From: Alkalimonas delamerensis
Lineage (GTDB): Bacteria > Pseudomonadota > Gammaproteobacteria > Enterobacterales > Alteromonadaceae
DNA: 64,000 nucleotides
Direction of reading: 5' to 3'
NCBI RefSeq assembly: GCF_030717955.1
Contig: NZ_JAUZVY010000004.1
Span: 248,001-312,000, forward strand
The position numbers were made by a program, and so were the translations under genes. The notes under the pieces are model-generated. The model was not told the DNA's origin. It did no database searches and saw nothing but the letters and a program-made list of their open reading frames with translations. Of this stretch, positions 34,934 to 44,090 are shown in pieces; position 1 is the stretch's first letter; each line of letters starts with the position of its first letter.

Positions 34934-35359
34934 TCAAGCTCCTTTATCCTTGGGCTGCAACGCAAATCGCAGCACATCCTTCCAGGACACAATGCCGAGC
35001 AAGCGTTGCTCGGCATCCACCACTGGCAAGCAACCAATGTTGTATTGCAACAACAAGTTGGCTGCTTCTTTGATGCTGGTTTTATCCGATACACTGATTG
35101 CCGGGGACGTCATCACATGACGGACCCGGCGGCTTTGAATGTAGTTCTCGACACTGGTTTCAAAGGCCGAGTCCATTACCGGGCTCAGCGCACGAAAGTA
35201 GTCTTTCACCGAGATAATGCCTTGCAACCGACCCGAGCTATCCACCACCGGCAGGTGCTGAAACTTGGCCGCAGAGAACACCTCGCGCAAGGATGACAAA
35301 CTGGCATCCTCAGTCGTGGTTTGCACTTTATGGCTCATGATGGTTCCGATACGGCTCAT
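34934..35359 (-). CDS. Two-CBS-domain protein downstream of pilU
   Basis: 141 residues, again two CBS repeats (about 5-60 and 78-135): IMSHKVQTTTEDASLSSLREVF ... HLPVVDSSGRLQGIIS and HVMTSPAISVSDKTSIKEAANLL ... CLPVVDAEQRLLGIVS. It begins 29 bases after the pilU stop, so it is probably cotranscribed with pilT-pilU. No effector domain is attached; whether it affects pilus retraction is unknown. Confidence 0.9.
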   Translation of the reverse strand: MSRIGTIMSHKVQTTTEDASLSSLREVFSAAKFQHLPVVDSSGRLQGIISVKDYFRALSPVMDSAFETSVENYIQSRRVRHVMTSPAISVSDKTSIKEAANLLLQYNIGCLPVVDAEQRLLGIVSWKDVLRFALQPKDKGA

Positions 35360-35388
35360 AGCCTTCCTAAATCAACACCAGAACGAGA

Positions 35389-36513
35389 TTATTCATCCGG
35401 CTTTTCAAAACCTTCAATAGTGACGCCAGACAGCAGCCCTGAACCTCTGGTGTCATTGCTTCGCAGCTTGATCATCAAACGCAAATCGTTTGGCGAGTCG
35501 GCATGATGCAATGCATCGGCATAACTGATTTTGCCGCGCTCATAGAGATCATACAAGGCCTGATCAAAGGTTTGCATACCAAGTTCGCGCGATTTCGCCA
35601 TCACCGCCTTGATTTCGCCCACTTGTCCCCGGGCAATCAGATCAGCCACCAACGGCGAGTTCAGCAGCACCTCAATGGCAGCGACACGGCCAGCTCCATC
35701 GGCTGTTGGCACCAGTTGCTGAGCAACAATTGCCCGCAAGTTCAGCGACAAATCAAACAGCAGTTTTTGGTGCATTTCTTTTGGTACCAAATGCATGATG
35801 CGGTCAACGGCTTGGTTGGCGTTGTTGGCATGCAAGGTCGCTACACACAGATGACCGGTTTCGGCAAAGGACAACGCATACTCCATGGTCTGCATATCGC
35901 GCACCTCACCAATCAGGATCACATCTGGCGCTTGACGCAGCGAGCTTTTTAAAGCCGCAGAAAATGATTCTGTATCAATGCCGACTTCACGCTGGGTAAT
36001 CAGACTCTTGTGGTGTTCGTGCACAAACTCAATCGGGTCTTCAATGGTCAGAATATGACCTTTGGCATTGCGGTTGCGGTAGCCAAGCAGAGCCGCCAGT
36101 GAGGTCGACTTACCGGTACCGGTACCACCGACAAAAAGCACCAGCCCGCGTTTGGACATGATGATTTCTTTTAAGATAGGAGGCAGCCCCAAATCATCGG
36201 CATTGGGAATATCGGTCACGATGCGCCTGATCACCATTCCTGCATGATCGCGTTGCCAAAAGGCAGATACCCGAAATCGCCCCGCCTGGTTTGAAATAGC
36301 AAAGTTGCATTCTTTACTGACCACAAACTCCTGCTTTTGCTTCTCCGTCATGGCCGACACAACAAGTTGGTAAGAGTCGTCTTCGCTAAGGGGTTGATCT
36401 GCGATGGGCACCAGCTCGCCATTGACCTTGGCAGCGACTGGCATTCCTGCGGTCACAAAAAGATCGGATGCTCCTTGGTCCACCATGCTTTGCAAATAAT
36501 CGAGTAGCTCCAT
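35389..36513 (-). CDS. pilU: Type IV pilus retraction ATPase PilU
   Basis: PilT-dependent accessory retraction ATPase. 374 residues of the secretion-ATPase family: N-terminal PAS-like domain (MELLDYLQSMVDQGASDLFVT), Walker A GGTGTGKST, Asp box DVILIGEVRDMQTMEYAL, His box, and AIEVLLNSPLVADLI. Its C-terminus extends past the PilT-like core (SNDTRGSGLLSGVTIEGF), as in PilU. Nine bases after pilT. Confidence 0.94.
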   Translation of the reverse strand: MELLDYLQSMVDQGASDLFVTAGMPVAAKVNGELVPIADQPLSEDDSYQLVVSAMTEKQKQEFVVSKECNFAISNQAGRFRVSAFWQRDHAGMVIRRIVTDIPNADDLGLPPILKEIIMSKRGLVLFVGGTGTGKSTSLAALLGYRNRNAKGHILTIEDPIEFVHEHHKSLITQREVGIDTESFSAALKSSLRQAPDVILIGEVRDMQTMEYALSFAETGHLCVATLHANNANQAVDRIMHLVPKEMHQKLLFDLSLNLRAIVAQQLVPTADGAGRVAAIEVLLNSPLVADLIARGQVGEIKAVMAKSRELGMQTFDQALYDLYERGKISYADALHHADSPNDLRLMIKLRSNDTRGSGLLSGVTIEGFEKPDE

Positions 36514-36522
36514 AGTCCCTCC

Positions 36523-37575
36523 CTACATCCGCCCCATGGTACTAAAAGTGTTTTTGTCCTGAGCTTTGCCCTGGGCATCTTTTTGCGACACCATGCCACG
36601 ATTGACCAGGTTAACCAAACATTGATCCATGGTTTGCATGCCTTGTGCCGCTCCAGTTTGGATCACCGAGTACATTTGGGCAATTTTGTCTTCCCGGATC
36701 AAGTTACGAATGGCAGGAACCCCGATCATAATTTCATGGGCAGCGACCCGGCCACCGCCAATTTTCTTTAGCAGGGTTTGCGAAATAACGGCCCGCAGCG
36801 ATTCTGATAGCATGGAGCGAACCATGTCTTTTTCTTCGCCGGGAAAGACGTCAATAATACGGTCAATGGTTTTCGGTGCTGAGGTGGTGTGCAAGGTGCC
36901 AAACACCAGGTGACCGGTTTCAGCCGCAGTCATCGCCAGTCGAATGGTTTCAAGATCCCGCAGCTCACCAACCAGAATAACATCGGGATCTTCCCGCAAG
37001 GCCGAGCGTAAGGCATTTTTGAAGCTGTGGGTATCGCGGTGGACTTCACGTTGGTTAATCAGAGATAGCTTGTTTTGATGGACGAATTCGATGGGGTCTT
37101 CAATGGTCAAAATATGATCGTAACGGGTGGTATTGATGTAGTCGATCATCGCCGCCAGGGTGGTACTCTTACCCGAGCCGGTCGGCCCAGTGACCAACAC
37201 CAGACCCCGCGGATTTTCTGAGATCGTTTTAAAAATATCCGGCGCGGCCAAATCATCCAGCGTCAACACATCGCTTGGGATGGTCCTAAACACCGCTGCC
37301 GCCCCGCGGTTTTGCACAAAGGCATTGACCCGGAAGCGAGCTAGGTTTGGCACTTCAAAAGAAAAATCTGTTTCCAGGTTTTCTTCGTATTCTTTTCGTT
37401 GTTTATCGGTCATAATTTCATACACCAAGGCGTGAACTTCTTTATGATTCAACGAAGGAATATTCAGCTTGCGGACATCACCATCCACCCGGATCAATGG
37501 CGGCACCCCGGCAGAGAGGTGTAAATCGGAAGCTTTGTGTTGCACACTAAATGCCAGTAACTCAGTAATATCCAT
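36523..37575 (-). CDS. pilT: Type IV pilus retraction ATPase PilT
   Basis: Hexameric ATPase that powers pilus retraction and twitching. 350 residues: MDITELLAFSVQHKASDLHLSAG N-domain (split here as MDITELLAFS and SDLHLSAG), Walker A TGPTGSGKST (129-138), DVILVGELRDLETIRLAM, the AIRNLIRE motif (as VPAIRNLIRED) typical of PilT, and TMGRM near the end. Start at 37575, the family start; GTG four codons earlier is possible. Divergent from yggS with only 29 bases between start codons. Confidence 0.96.
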   Translation of the reverse strand: MDITELLAFSVQHKASDLHLSAGVPPLIRVDGDVRKLNIPSLNHKEVHALVYEIMTDKQRKEYEENLETDFSFEVPNLARFRVNAFVQNRGAAAVFRTIPSDVLTLDDLAAPDIFKTISENPRGLVLVTGPTGSGKSTTLAAMIDYINTTRYDHILTIEDPIEFVHQNKLSLINQREVHRDTHSFKNALRSALREDPDVILVGELRDLETIRLAMTAAETGHLVFGTLHTTSAPKTIDRIIDVFPGEEKDMVRSMLSESLRAVISQTLLKKIGGGRVAAHEIMIGVPAIRNLIREDKIAQMYSVIQTGAAQGMQTMDQCLVNLVNRGMVSQKDAQGKAQDKNTFSTMGRM

Positions 37576-37604
37576 AACAATTCTCACTTAATACAATAGA
37601 GTAT

Positions 37605-38303
37605 ATGACTACCATAGCAGAACGCTTGCAAAGCGCCTACCGACAAATTGCAGAGGAATGCACTAAGCTTGGGCCAAGTGCAGCAAATGCGCAATTAATC
37701 GCCGTCAGCAAAACCAAACCGGTCAGTGATATTTTGTCCGCTTACGCTGCCGGTCAACGTCATTTTGGTGAGAACTACCCGCAGGAACTGGCTGAAAAAG
37801 TGCAACAGCTTTCGCAATACACAGAGCTGTGCTGGCACTTCATCGGTCCTTTGCAATCGAATAAAACACGACTGGTTGCCGAAGCGGCCAGCTGGTGCCA
37901 CAGCTTGGACCGGGTAAAAATTGCCGAGCGTTTGTCCGCCCAGCGTCCAACCAACATGCCAGCACTGAAGGTCTTGCTGCAAGTTAATATTAGTCAGGAG
38001 AGCAGTAAGGCGGGCATAACGCCAGAGGCTATCTTGCCGCTGGCCAAAACGGTGGATGCTTTACCAGGCCTTGAGCTGAAAGGGTTGATGACAATTCCAG
38101 CACCCAGTGCACAGCAACAAGTGGAAACAGCCTTCGCCAGCATGCAGCAACTTAGTAAGGAACTGCAACAGCATTACCCCAAGGCCACCGAACTCTCGAT
38201 GGGGATGAGCGATGACTGGCAACTGGCTCTACGATACGGCGCAACTATGATACGATTGGGCACCGCAATTTTTGGCGCAAGGAATTATGAAAGACATGAA
38301 TGA
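37605..38303 (+). CDS. yggS: PLP homeostasis protein YggS (PLPBP)
   Basis: 232 residues, fold-III alanine-racemase-like barrel that binds pyridoxal phosphate and balances vitamin B6 and amino acid pools without a known catalytic reaction. PLP lysine in LIAVSKTKP (Lys36); other marks are FGENYPQEL, WHFIGPLQSNKT, LMTIPAP and LSMGMSDDW. Overlaps proC by 17 bases; the pair yggS-proC is widespread, fitting its link to PLP and proline. Confidence 0.95.
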   Translation: MTTIAERLQSAYRQIAEECTKLGPSAANAQLIAVSKTKPVSDILSAYAAGQRHFGENYPQELAEKVQQLSQYTELCWHFIGPLQSNKTRLVAEAASWCHSLDRVKIAERLSAQRPTNMPALKVLLQVNISQESSKAGITPEAILPLAKTVDALPGLELKGLMTIPAPSAQQQVETAFASMQQLSKELQQHYPKATELSMGMSDDWQLALRYGATMIRLGTAIFGARNYERHE

Positions 38304-39111
38304 CAACGTGGTGGCATTTATTGGCGCCGGCAATATGGCGCGCTGCGTGATTGCAGCCATGATCAAATCAGGTTATCCGGCCAGCAATATTATTGCCAGC
38401 AATCGTACTCAACCCAAATTAACGCAGTTGGCTGAGGATTATGGCATCCGTACCTGCCTGGATAATCTGGAAGCAGTGCGTCAGGCCGATGTGATTGTGC
38501 TGGCGGTGAAACCACAAATGATGGCCGAAGTATGCCAGCATCTGGTCGAGCATGCGCCTGAAATCCGTGAGAAGCTGTTCGTGACTGTAGCTGCTGGCTT
38601 GCCGGTTAGCCGTTATGAAAGCTGGCTGGGCGAAGTACGACTAGTGCGCAGCATGCCCAACACCCCCTCATTGGTAGGGCTTGGTGTCACCGGGCTTTTC
38701 CCAAGCCGCTGCTCCAATTACGAAAAAGCCTTTGTTGATGCCATGTTTAAAGGCACCGGCATGACGGTCTGGCTGGAGCAAGAAGCTGAGATCGATCATG
38801 TTATTGCCGTGACCGGCAGTGCACCGGCTTATTTCTTCTTTTTTATGCAGGCAATGCAACAAGAAGCAGAAACCCTGGGCTTTGCACCAGAGCAAGCAAA
38901 GAAAATGGTGGCACAAACGGCTATGGGCGCAGCCACCATGGCGTTGGAGAGTCAGCACAGTTTTGCCGAATTGCGCAGCCAGGTCACCTCCAAAGGGGGC
39001 ACCACCCATGAGGCAGTCACCAGCTTCGCTGATGCCGGCCTTGAAACCATGGTCAGTAATGCCATGCAGGCCGCGATTCGCCGCGCCCGTGAGATGGCAG
39101 AAACACTTTGA
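38287..39111 (+). CDS. proC: Pyrroline-5-carboxylate reductase ProC
   Basis: Last step of proline synthesis. 274 residues: Rossmann motif VAFIGAGNMARCVI, VILAVKPQMM as VIVLAVKPQ, VRSMPNTPSLVGLGVTGL, and the C-terminal SKGGTTHEAVTSFADAGL. Start at 38287 follows AAGGAA; ATG at 38296 is an alternative. Starts inside the end of yggS. Confidence 0.95.
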   Translation: MKDMNDNVVAFIGAGNMARCVIAAMIKSGYPASNIIASNRTQPKLTQLAEDYGIRTCLDNLEAVRQADVIVLAVKPQMMAEVCQHLVEHAPEIREKLFVTVAAGLPVSRYESWLGEVRLVRSMPNTPSLVGLGVTGLFPSRCSNYEKAFVDAMFKGTGMTVWLEQEAEIDHVIAVTGSAPAYFFFFMQAMQQEAETLGFAPEQAKKMVAQTAMGAATMALESQHSFAELRSQVTSKGGTTHEAVTSFADAGLETMVSNAMQAAIRRAREMAETL

Positions 39112-39142
39112 ACGATGCAGAAACAAACTACTTGGGACTTCT

Positions 39143-39685
39143 ATGAATAATGCGCTGCTTTTTTTGATCAATACCGGCTTTAGCCTCTACCTGATGGTGG
39201 TGGTGTTGCGACTCTGGTTGCAATTGGCCCGGGCAGACTTTTACAATCCGTTCAGTCAATTTATTGTCAAAGCCACCAACCCGCTGGTCCTGCCGCTGCG
39301 CAAAGTGATCCCCAGTCTGGGGCAGCTCGATACCGCCACTTTGGTATTGGCCTGGCTGGTCGCCGTGTTGAAGATGCTGGTGCTACAGCAGTTATTACTG
39401 GGTGGCGTAGCCCTGAGTCAGGCACTGGTTGCCGGAGTTCTGGTGCTGGTGAAAGAAAGTCTCAGCCTGATGTTTTGGATTTTGGTGATCCGCGCCATTC
39501 TCAGCTGGTTCAGTCAGGGTCGCAATCCCATTGAGCAGGTCCTGCATCAGTTGACCGATCCTTTGCTGCGTCCAATTCGGCGTGTCATCCCACCGATGGG
39601 CGGCTTGGATCTGTCGGTATTGGTAGCACTGATCGCACTGCAGTTTATTCAAATTCTGCTGGCTGACGTGTTGCGTGGCTTTTAA
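39143..39685 (+). CDS. yggT: YggT family membrane protein
   Basis: 180 residues made of two YggT domains in tandem, each with two helices and the conserved tail: FYNPFSQFIVKATNPLVLPLRKVIPS and NPIEQVLHQLTDPLLRPIRRVIPPMGGLDLS (each longer than the repeat core). Related to YlmG/CCB3 proteins of division and cytochrome assembly clusters; no firm function in gammaproteobacteria. Start at 39143 (MNNALLFLI). 31 bases after proC. Confidence 0.92.
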   Translation: MNNALLFLINTGFSLYLMVVVLRLWLQLARADFYNPFSQFIVKATNPLVLPLRKVIPSLGQLDTATLVLAWLVAVLKMLVLQQLLLGGVALSQALVAGVLVLVKESLSLMFWILVIRAILSWFSQGRNPIEQVLHQLTDPLLRPIRRVIPPMGGLDLSVLVALIALQFIQILLADVLRGF

Positions 39686-39761
39686 CTGCGGCTGGTGCGG
39701 CTGGCGAGCAGCTGCTCCGCTATACTTGAACCCCTGACACGACTCTGTAAGGAGATACCCA

Positions 39762-40178
39762 ATGAGATTCTGGCTTGGCTGTTTTTTTGCTATTCTCGCC
39801 TGGTCTGCTCCAGCCGAACAAAAGCAGCAACTGGGCCCCTGGGATGTGCATTACCTGGCCTTTAACGCTACTTTTTTAACGCCGGAAGTAGCCCGTAGTT
39901 ACGGCATTGAACGCAGTCGTTTTACCGGCTTGGTGAACCTGTCGGTGTTAAACAGCAGTGATCAGGTTGCTCAGCAGGTGAATGTCACAGGCACGGCCAG
40001 AAACTTGCTGGGGCAGCAACGTACCCTGCGTTTTCAGCAAGTGCGTGATGGCCAGGCTGTCTATTACTTTGCCCCGCTGACTGTGCGCAATGAAGAGCTA
40101 TGGCGCTTTGATATTGTCTTGCAGCAAGGCAACGAGCAGCAACGGCTGCGTTTCGAGCACACCTACTACACCGATTGA
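39762..40178 (+). CDS. DUF4426 family secreted protein
   Basis: 138 residues with a signal peptide (MRFWLGCFFAILAWSAPA) and a DUF4426 domain (GPWDVHYLAFNATFLTPEVARSYGI, LVNLSVL, HTYYTD at the end). Periplasmic, predicted beta-rich, function unknown. It is regularly found between yggT and rdgB in Vibrio and Alteromonadales, as here. GGAG lies before the ATG. Confidence 0.85.
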   Translation: MRFWLGCFFAILAWSAPAEQKQQLGPWDVHYLAFNATFLTPEVARSYGIERSRFTGLVNLSVLNSSDQVAQQVNVTGTARNLLGQQRTLRFQQVRDGQAVYYFAPLTVRNEELWRFDIVLQQGNEQQRLRFEHTYYTD

Positions 40179-40185
40179 GCTGTCT

Positions 40186-40794
40186 ATGAATGAATTGGTT
40201 TTAGCCACCGGCAATCCCGGTAAAGTTGCGGAGCTGGCAGCTATGCTGGCTCCATTTTCCTGCCTTGTTCGCCCACAAAGCGAGTTTCAGCTGGCAGACG
40301 CCGATGAAACGGGCTTAAGCTTTGTCGAAAACGCCATCATCAAAGCCCGGCATGCAGCTTTGCACACCGGCTTACCGGCCATTGCGGATGATTCAGGTCT
40401 GGCGGTGGATGCATTGCAAGGCGCACCCGGTATTTATTCGGCTCGTTATGCCGGAGAAGGTGCCAGCGATGCCGACAATGTGCAAAAACTGCTGGCAGCC
40501 TTGCACCAGCTGGCGCCCGAACAACGCCAGGCTCAATTTCATTGTGTGCTGGTGTTTATGCGTCACGCCGAAGATCCAACGCCCCTAATCAGTCACGGCC
40601 GTTGGCAGGGTCTGATTCATCAGCAACCGCAAGGCGACGGCGGTTTCGGTTATGACCCGGTATTTTTTGTACCGGAGCAAGGCTGCACTGCCGCGGAGCT
40701 CAGCAAACAGCAAAAGCAACAACTCAGCCACCGAGGTCAGGCGCTGCGTCTGCTGATAAACCAGCTGCAACAGCACGGGTATTTTCAACCTTGA
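40186..40794 (+). CDS. rdgB: XTP/dITP diphosphatase RdgB
   Basis: House-cleaning pyrophosphatase that removes ITP, dITP and XTP before they enter nucleic acids. 202 residues: LVLATGNPGKVAEL at the N-terminus, FVENAIIKARHAA, IADDSGLAVDALQGAPGIYSAR (split motif DDSGL and GAPGIYSARY), and the nucleobase-specificity region GGFGYDPVFFVP. The start at 40186 is the family start, although the frame is open well upstream. Overlaps hemW by four bases. Confidence 0.95.
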   Translation: MNELVLATGNPGKVAELAAMLAPFSCLVRPQSEFQLADADETGLSFVENAIIKARHAALHTGLPAIADDSGLAVDALQGAPGIYSARYAGEGASDADNVQKLLAALHQLAPEQRQAQFHCVLVFMRHAEDPTPLISHGRWQGLIHQQPQGDGGFGYDPVFFVPEQGCTAAELSKQQKQQLSHRGQALRLLINQLQQHGYFQP

Positions 40795-41948
40795 GTCTGA
40801 CACTGCCACCTTTATCGCTCTACATCCATATTCCCTGGTGCATTCAAAAATGTCCCTACTGCGACTTTAATTCCCATGCCGTTAAACAAGGGATCCCGGA
40901 GCAGGCCTACATCAGCCATTTGTTGGACGACTTGCAACAGGATCTGCATTGGGTGCAAGGGCGTGAAGTACAGAGCATCTTTATTGGTGGCGGTACCCCC
41001 AGTGTGTTCAGTGCTGAAGGTATTGCGCACTTATTGGCCGGGGTTCGGCAGCGGGCCGCACTTAGCGCAGACTGTGAAATAACCCTGGAAGCCAACCCCG
41101 GTACTTTTGAGGCAGAGCGATTCGCCGGCTATGTGGCTGCTGGCGTCAACCGTTTTTCCATAGGTGTACAAAGCTTTTCCAATCCAGAGTTGCAGGCGCT
41201 GGGCCGGATCCACAGCAGTAATGAGGCCATTCAGGCCGCCCAACTGGCTGCCACCTTGCCATTGCGCAGTTTCAACCTGGATTTGATGCATGGCCTACCA
41301 GGGCAAAGTGTGGAGCAGGCCATGGCCGACTTGAAGCAAGCCATCGCCTTAGCACCACCGCATCTTTCCTGGTATCAACTGACCATCGAGCCCAATACCG
41401 CTTTTGCCTCAAGACCGCCGGTCTTGCCAGAAGACGATCTACTGTGGGCTATCCAGGAACAAGGTCACGAGCTGCTGCTGGCCAATGGCTATCAACAGTA
41501 TGAAACCTCCGCCTATGCCAAAACAGGCCAACAATGCCAGCACAATCTCAATTACTGGCGTTTTGGTGATTACTTGGGGATCGGCTGCGGAGCCCATGGC
41601 AAAGTTACGCTTAGCGAAAGTGGTTCCATTCTTCGCACCAGCAAGGTGAAGCACCCGAAGGGCTATATGGATTTAACGCGTCCTTACCTGGATGAGCAGC
41701 GTCAGCTGGATGACAGCGACCTACCGTTTGAGTTTTTTATGAACCGTTTTCGCTTACTGGAGCCTTGCCCTGTGCAGGAGTTTAGCGCCTATACCGGGCT
41801 CTCAGAGGCCAGCACGCAACCGGCGATACAAAAAGCAATAAAGTTGGGTTTACTGCACCATGACAATCAGCACTGGCAAGTCAGTCCCCTGGGATCGCGC
41901 TATTTAAATGATCTCTTAACGCTGTTTTTGGATGAGCCTGAAGCCTGA
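40791..41948 (+). CDS. hemW: Radical SAM heme chaperone HemW
   Basis: 385 residues. Radical SAM cluster motif CIQKCPYCDF, IFIGGGTPSVF, ITLEANPGTFE, RFSIGVQSF, DLMHGLPGQS and a C-terminal HemW domain. HemW lacks the fourth cysteine of HemN and binds heme for insertion into respiratory enzymes; it is not a coproporphyrinogen oxidase. The start is TTG at 40791 (TTGA overlaps the rdgB stop); there is no in-frame ATG before the conserved LPPLSLYIHIPWC. Confidence 0.94.
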   Translation: MSLTLPPLSLYIHIPWCIQKCPYCDFNSHAVKQGIPEQAYISHLLDDLQQDLHWVQGREVQSIFIGGGTPSVFSAEGIAHLLAGVRQRAALSADCEITLEANPGTFEAERFAGYVAAGVNRFSIGVQSFSNPELQALGRIHSSNEAIQAAQLAATLPLRSFNLDLMHGLPGQSVEQAMADLKQAIALAPPHLSWYQLTIEPNTAFASRPPVLPEDDLLWAIQEQGHELLLANGYQQYETSAYAKTGQQCQHNLNYWRFGDYLGIGCGAHGKVTLSESGSILRTSKVKHPKGYMDLTRPYLDEQRQLDDSDLPFEFFMNRFRLLEPCPVQEFSAYTGLSEASTQPAIQKAIKLGLLHHDNQHWQVSPLGSRYLNDLLTLFLDEPEA

Positions 41949-42026
41949 GCTTGCATAAAGCTTGTTCCCAAAAAAAACAATTCATACTGATTTTGTTGAC
42001 ATTACCAACATTTTACCAATTAGCAC

Positions 42027-42055
42027 TTGGCCTCTGCTTAAAATCCGTTTATAAC
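42027..42055 (+). promoter_or_regulatory. Candidate sigma-70 promoter for the kinase-FGE gene
   Basis: TTGGCC (42027-42032), 17-base spacer, TATAAC (42050-42055), 82 bases before the start codon. A TTGACA also lies at 41996-42001 but lacks a good -10 at the right distance. Confidence 0.4.
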
Positions 42056-42136
42056 TTGTACGTCAGGTCAGGCACGGACAGCAACCCTTGATGTATCGAT
42101 ACGTGGGATGAATTTTGCTACTGGGTCAAGATAATA

Positions 42137-44089
42137 ATGAAAATAACAGAAAATCGAGTACCTTTATCAACAGGCTCACCTGTTGAAGATTACAGCATCG
42201 TTAAAGCGGTTGGCTACGACGATATCAGTATTACCTACCGGGCATTGTGCAGCCGAAGCAACCGACTGGTCATTGTCAAAGAGTTTTTCCCAGCCGCTCT
42301 GGCCTCCAGGCGCAGCAGTTTTGGTGAGCTGCATGTTAGCGAAGCAGCCAAGCAGGACTTGCTCAACGAGAGCATTGAACGTTTTGCCGCCGTCACCACT
42401 GGCCTGACAGCTTGTGATCACCCGGCATTAAACCGCACGCTTATCTGTTTACAACATGGCGGTACCCTACTCAGTGTGCATGAAAAGCTCGACAGTCCAA
42501 CGCTGCATGAGCATATCGAGCAGGCCGGGGTCTTGCCAATGCCTGAGCCTGCCATTCAAGCATTGCTGCGACCGTTGCTGGATGGTTTGCAGCAGCTGCA
42601 CCAAAATGGCATTGTGCATTCAGGTGTTCAGCCTGAGCATATATTGCTGAAAAACCCTGAAACGCCGGTATTAAGCCACTTCTGTCAATCACAGCTGATA
42701 GGTCAGCGCAATACCCTGCCCGCAATGTTGGCTTTGGATGCTGTTTCGCCTTATCTGGCTCCTGAGCTGTTGTCGAAAAAATCTGAAATCACCGCCGCCA
42801 GCGACTTTTACGGCCTTGGGTTGACCTTGTACAAACTAATGACCGGGCTGGAGCTACCGCTGGCGCAAGACCGTTTGAATGCAAGCCTCGACAACGAGCC
42901 CGATCCTTTACCTCTATTGCGGGAAAAAGCATCGGGCTACAGCGCTGGACTTTGCAACCTGGTCGAAGCCTGTGTCCGATTGCGGCAAAAAGACCGCCCG
43001 CAAAGCGTCGATGAAGTACTCGCTAAGCTCAGTGAAACCTCATTGGCTCCTGTGACCAACAACGCGACTGCATCAATACCGCAACCAACGGAAGCGACCA
43101 AAGCAATGCCGGCTGCAGCAGCGGCAACCAGCAACAACACTCAAACAAAGCATACCACCACAGCTGCCACTACAGCCCCTATCACAGAAGAAGCAGCTAA
43201 AGGCTCGGGCATGACACGCCAATTGCAGCTGGGCGCAGCTGGTATCGCTGCCGTGCTGCTGATAGGGGTGACCTATGCCATCAGTAAACCGTCATCATCC
43301 GATCGGCAGGTGCTAAGCCAGCACCATAGCTTGGAACGCCTGGCGCAAATGGAAGCGGAGCGTTTGGAGCAACTGCGCCAAATGTATCAGCTAGTTACCA
43401 TCCCAGCGGGTAGTTTTACCATGGGTTGCACCGGCCAAAACTGCCCGGAGTCGGAACTACCCAGTCGCACCATTGAAGTACCAGCTTTTGAAATGATGGC
43501 GCATCCGGTTACTTTTGCGATGTGGGACGCCTGTGTCGAACAAGGCGGCTGCTCACACCGGCCGCGCGACGAGGGTTGGGGCCGGGGCAACAGGCCGGTC
43601 ATTAATGTCAGCTTCAATGAGATTGTTTCTGAGTTCATCCCCTGGCTCAATCAGGCTGCCCGTCAGCAATTTCGATTGCCATCGGAAGTAGAATGGGAAT
43701 ACGCAGCCAAAGCTGGTGCTGATACCCCTTACCAATTCGGTGATACCGTTGGCTGCACTCAGGCTCGCTTTGGTCGTCGCAGCGGTGGTGAATGTGGTGT
43801 GCAACTGGATGGAACTGCTGCCGTGATGTCGTTTGAGCCCAATAGTTGGGGCCTTTACGATATGCATGGCAATGTCTGGGAGTGGACCATGGACTGCTGG
43901 AACAGCAGCTATCAAGGCGCCACCAATAGCATAGCGCCCAGAACCAGTGGCAACTGCGTACGCCGCGTGCAACGTGGAGGTGCCTGGTTATCCAGCCCCA
44001 ACGAGCTGACAGCGACTTACCGGACCAGCCACGACAACACCATTCGTCACCGAAACAACGGTTTCCGGCTGGTGCAGAGCAGCAATTAA
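42137..44089 (+). CDS. Membrane protein: kinase-like domain lacking catalytic residues, fused to an FGE-sulfatase domain
   Basis: 650 residues. Residues 15-300 have a Ser/Thr kinase fold: VIVKEFFP with the ATP lysine (Lys48), SPYLAPELL for the APE motif, SDFYGLGLTLYKLMTG for the F helix, and QKDRPQS. But the catalytic loop HRDxKPEN reads HSGVQPEH (161-168), so Asp is Gly163, and DFG reads HFC (181-183); no glycine-rich loop is evident. A Thr/Ala-rich linker (303-355), one transmembrane helix (364-383), a short coiled coil (395-417) and a formylglycine-generating-enzyme-like domain (418-648; VTIPAGSFTMGC, FRLPSEVEWEYAAKAG, DMHGNVWEWT, RGGAW, NGFRLV) follow. Topology: kinase in the cytosol, FGE domain in the periplasm. 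Likely a signalling or scaffolding pseudokinase; ligand unknown. Confidence 0.88.
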   Translation: MKITENRVPLSTGSPVEDYSIVKAVGYDDISITYRALCSRSNRLVIVKEFFPAALASRRSSFGELHVSEAAKQDLLNESIERFAAVTTGLTACDHPALNRTLICLQHGGTLLSVHEKLDSPTLHEHIEQAGVLPMPEPAIQALLRPLLDGLQQLHQNGIVHSGVQPEHILLKNPETPVLSHFCQSQLIGQRNTLPAMLALDAVSPYLAPELLSKKSEITAASDFYGLGLTLYKLMTGLELPLAQDRLNASLDNEPDPLPLLREKASGYSAGLCNLVEACVRLRQKDRPQSVDEVLAKLSETSLAPVTNNATASIPQPTEATKAMPAAAAATSNNTQTKHTTTAATTAPITEEAAKGSGMTRQLQLGAAGIAAVLLIGVTYAISKPSSSDRQVLSQHHSLERLAQMEAERLEQLRQMYQLVTIPAGSFTMGCTGQNCPESELPSRTIEVPAFEMMAHPVTFAMWDACVEQGGCSHRPRDEGWGRGNRPVINVSFNEIVSEFIPWLNQAARQQFRLPSEVEWEYAAKAGADTPYQFGDTVGCTQARFGRRSGGECGVQLDGTAAVMSFEPNSWGLYDMHGNVWEWTMDCWNSSYQGATNSIAPRTSGNCVRRVQRGGAWLSSPNELTATYRTSHDNTIRHRNNGFRLVQSSN

Positions 44090-44090
44090 C

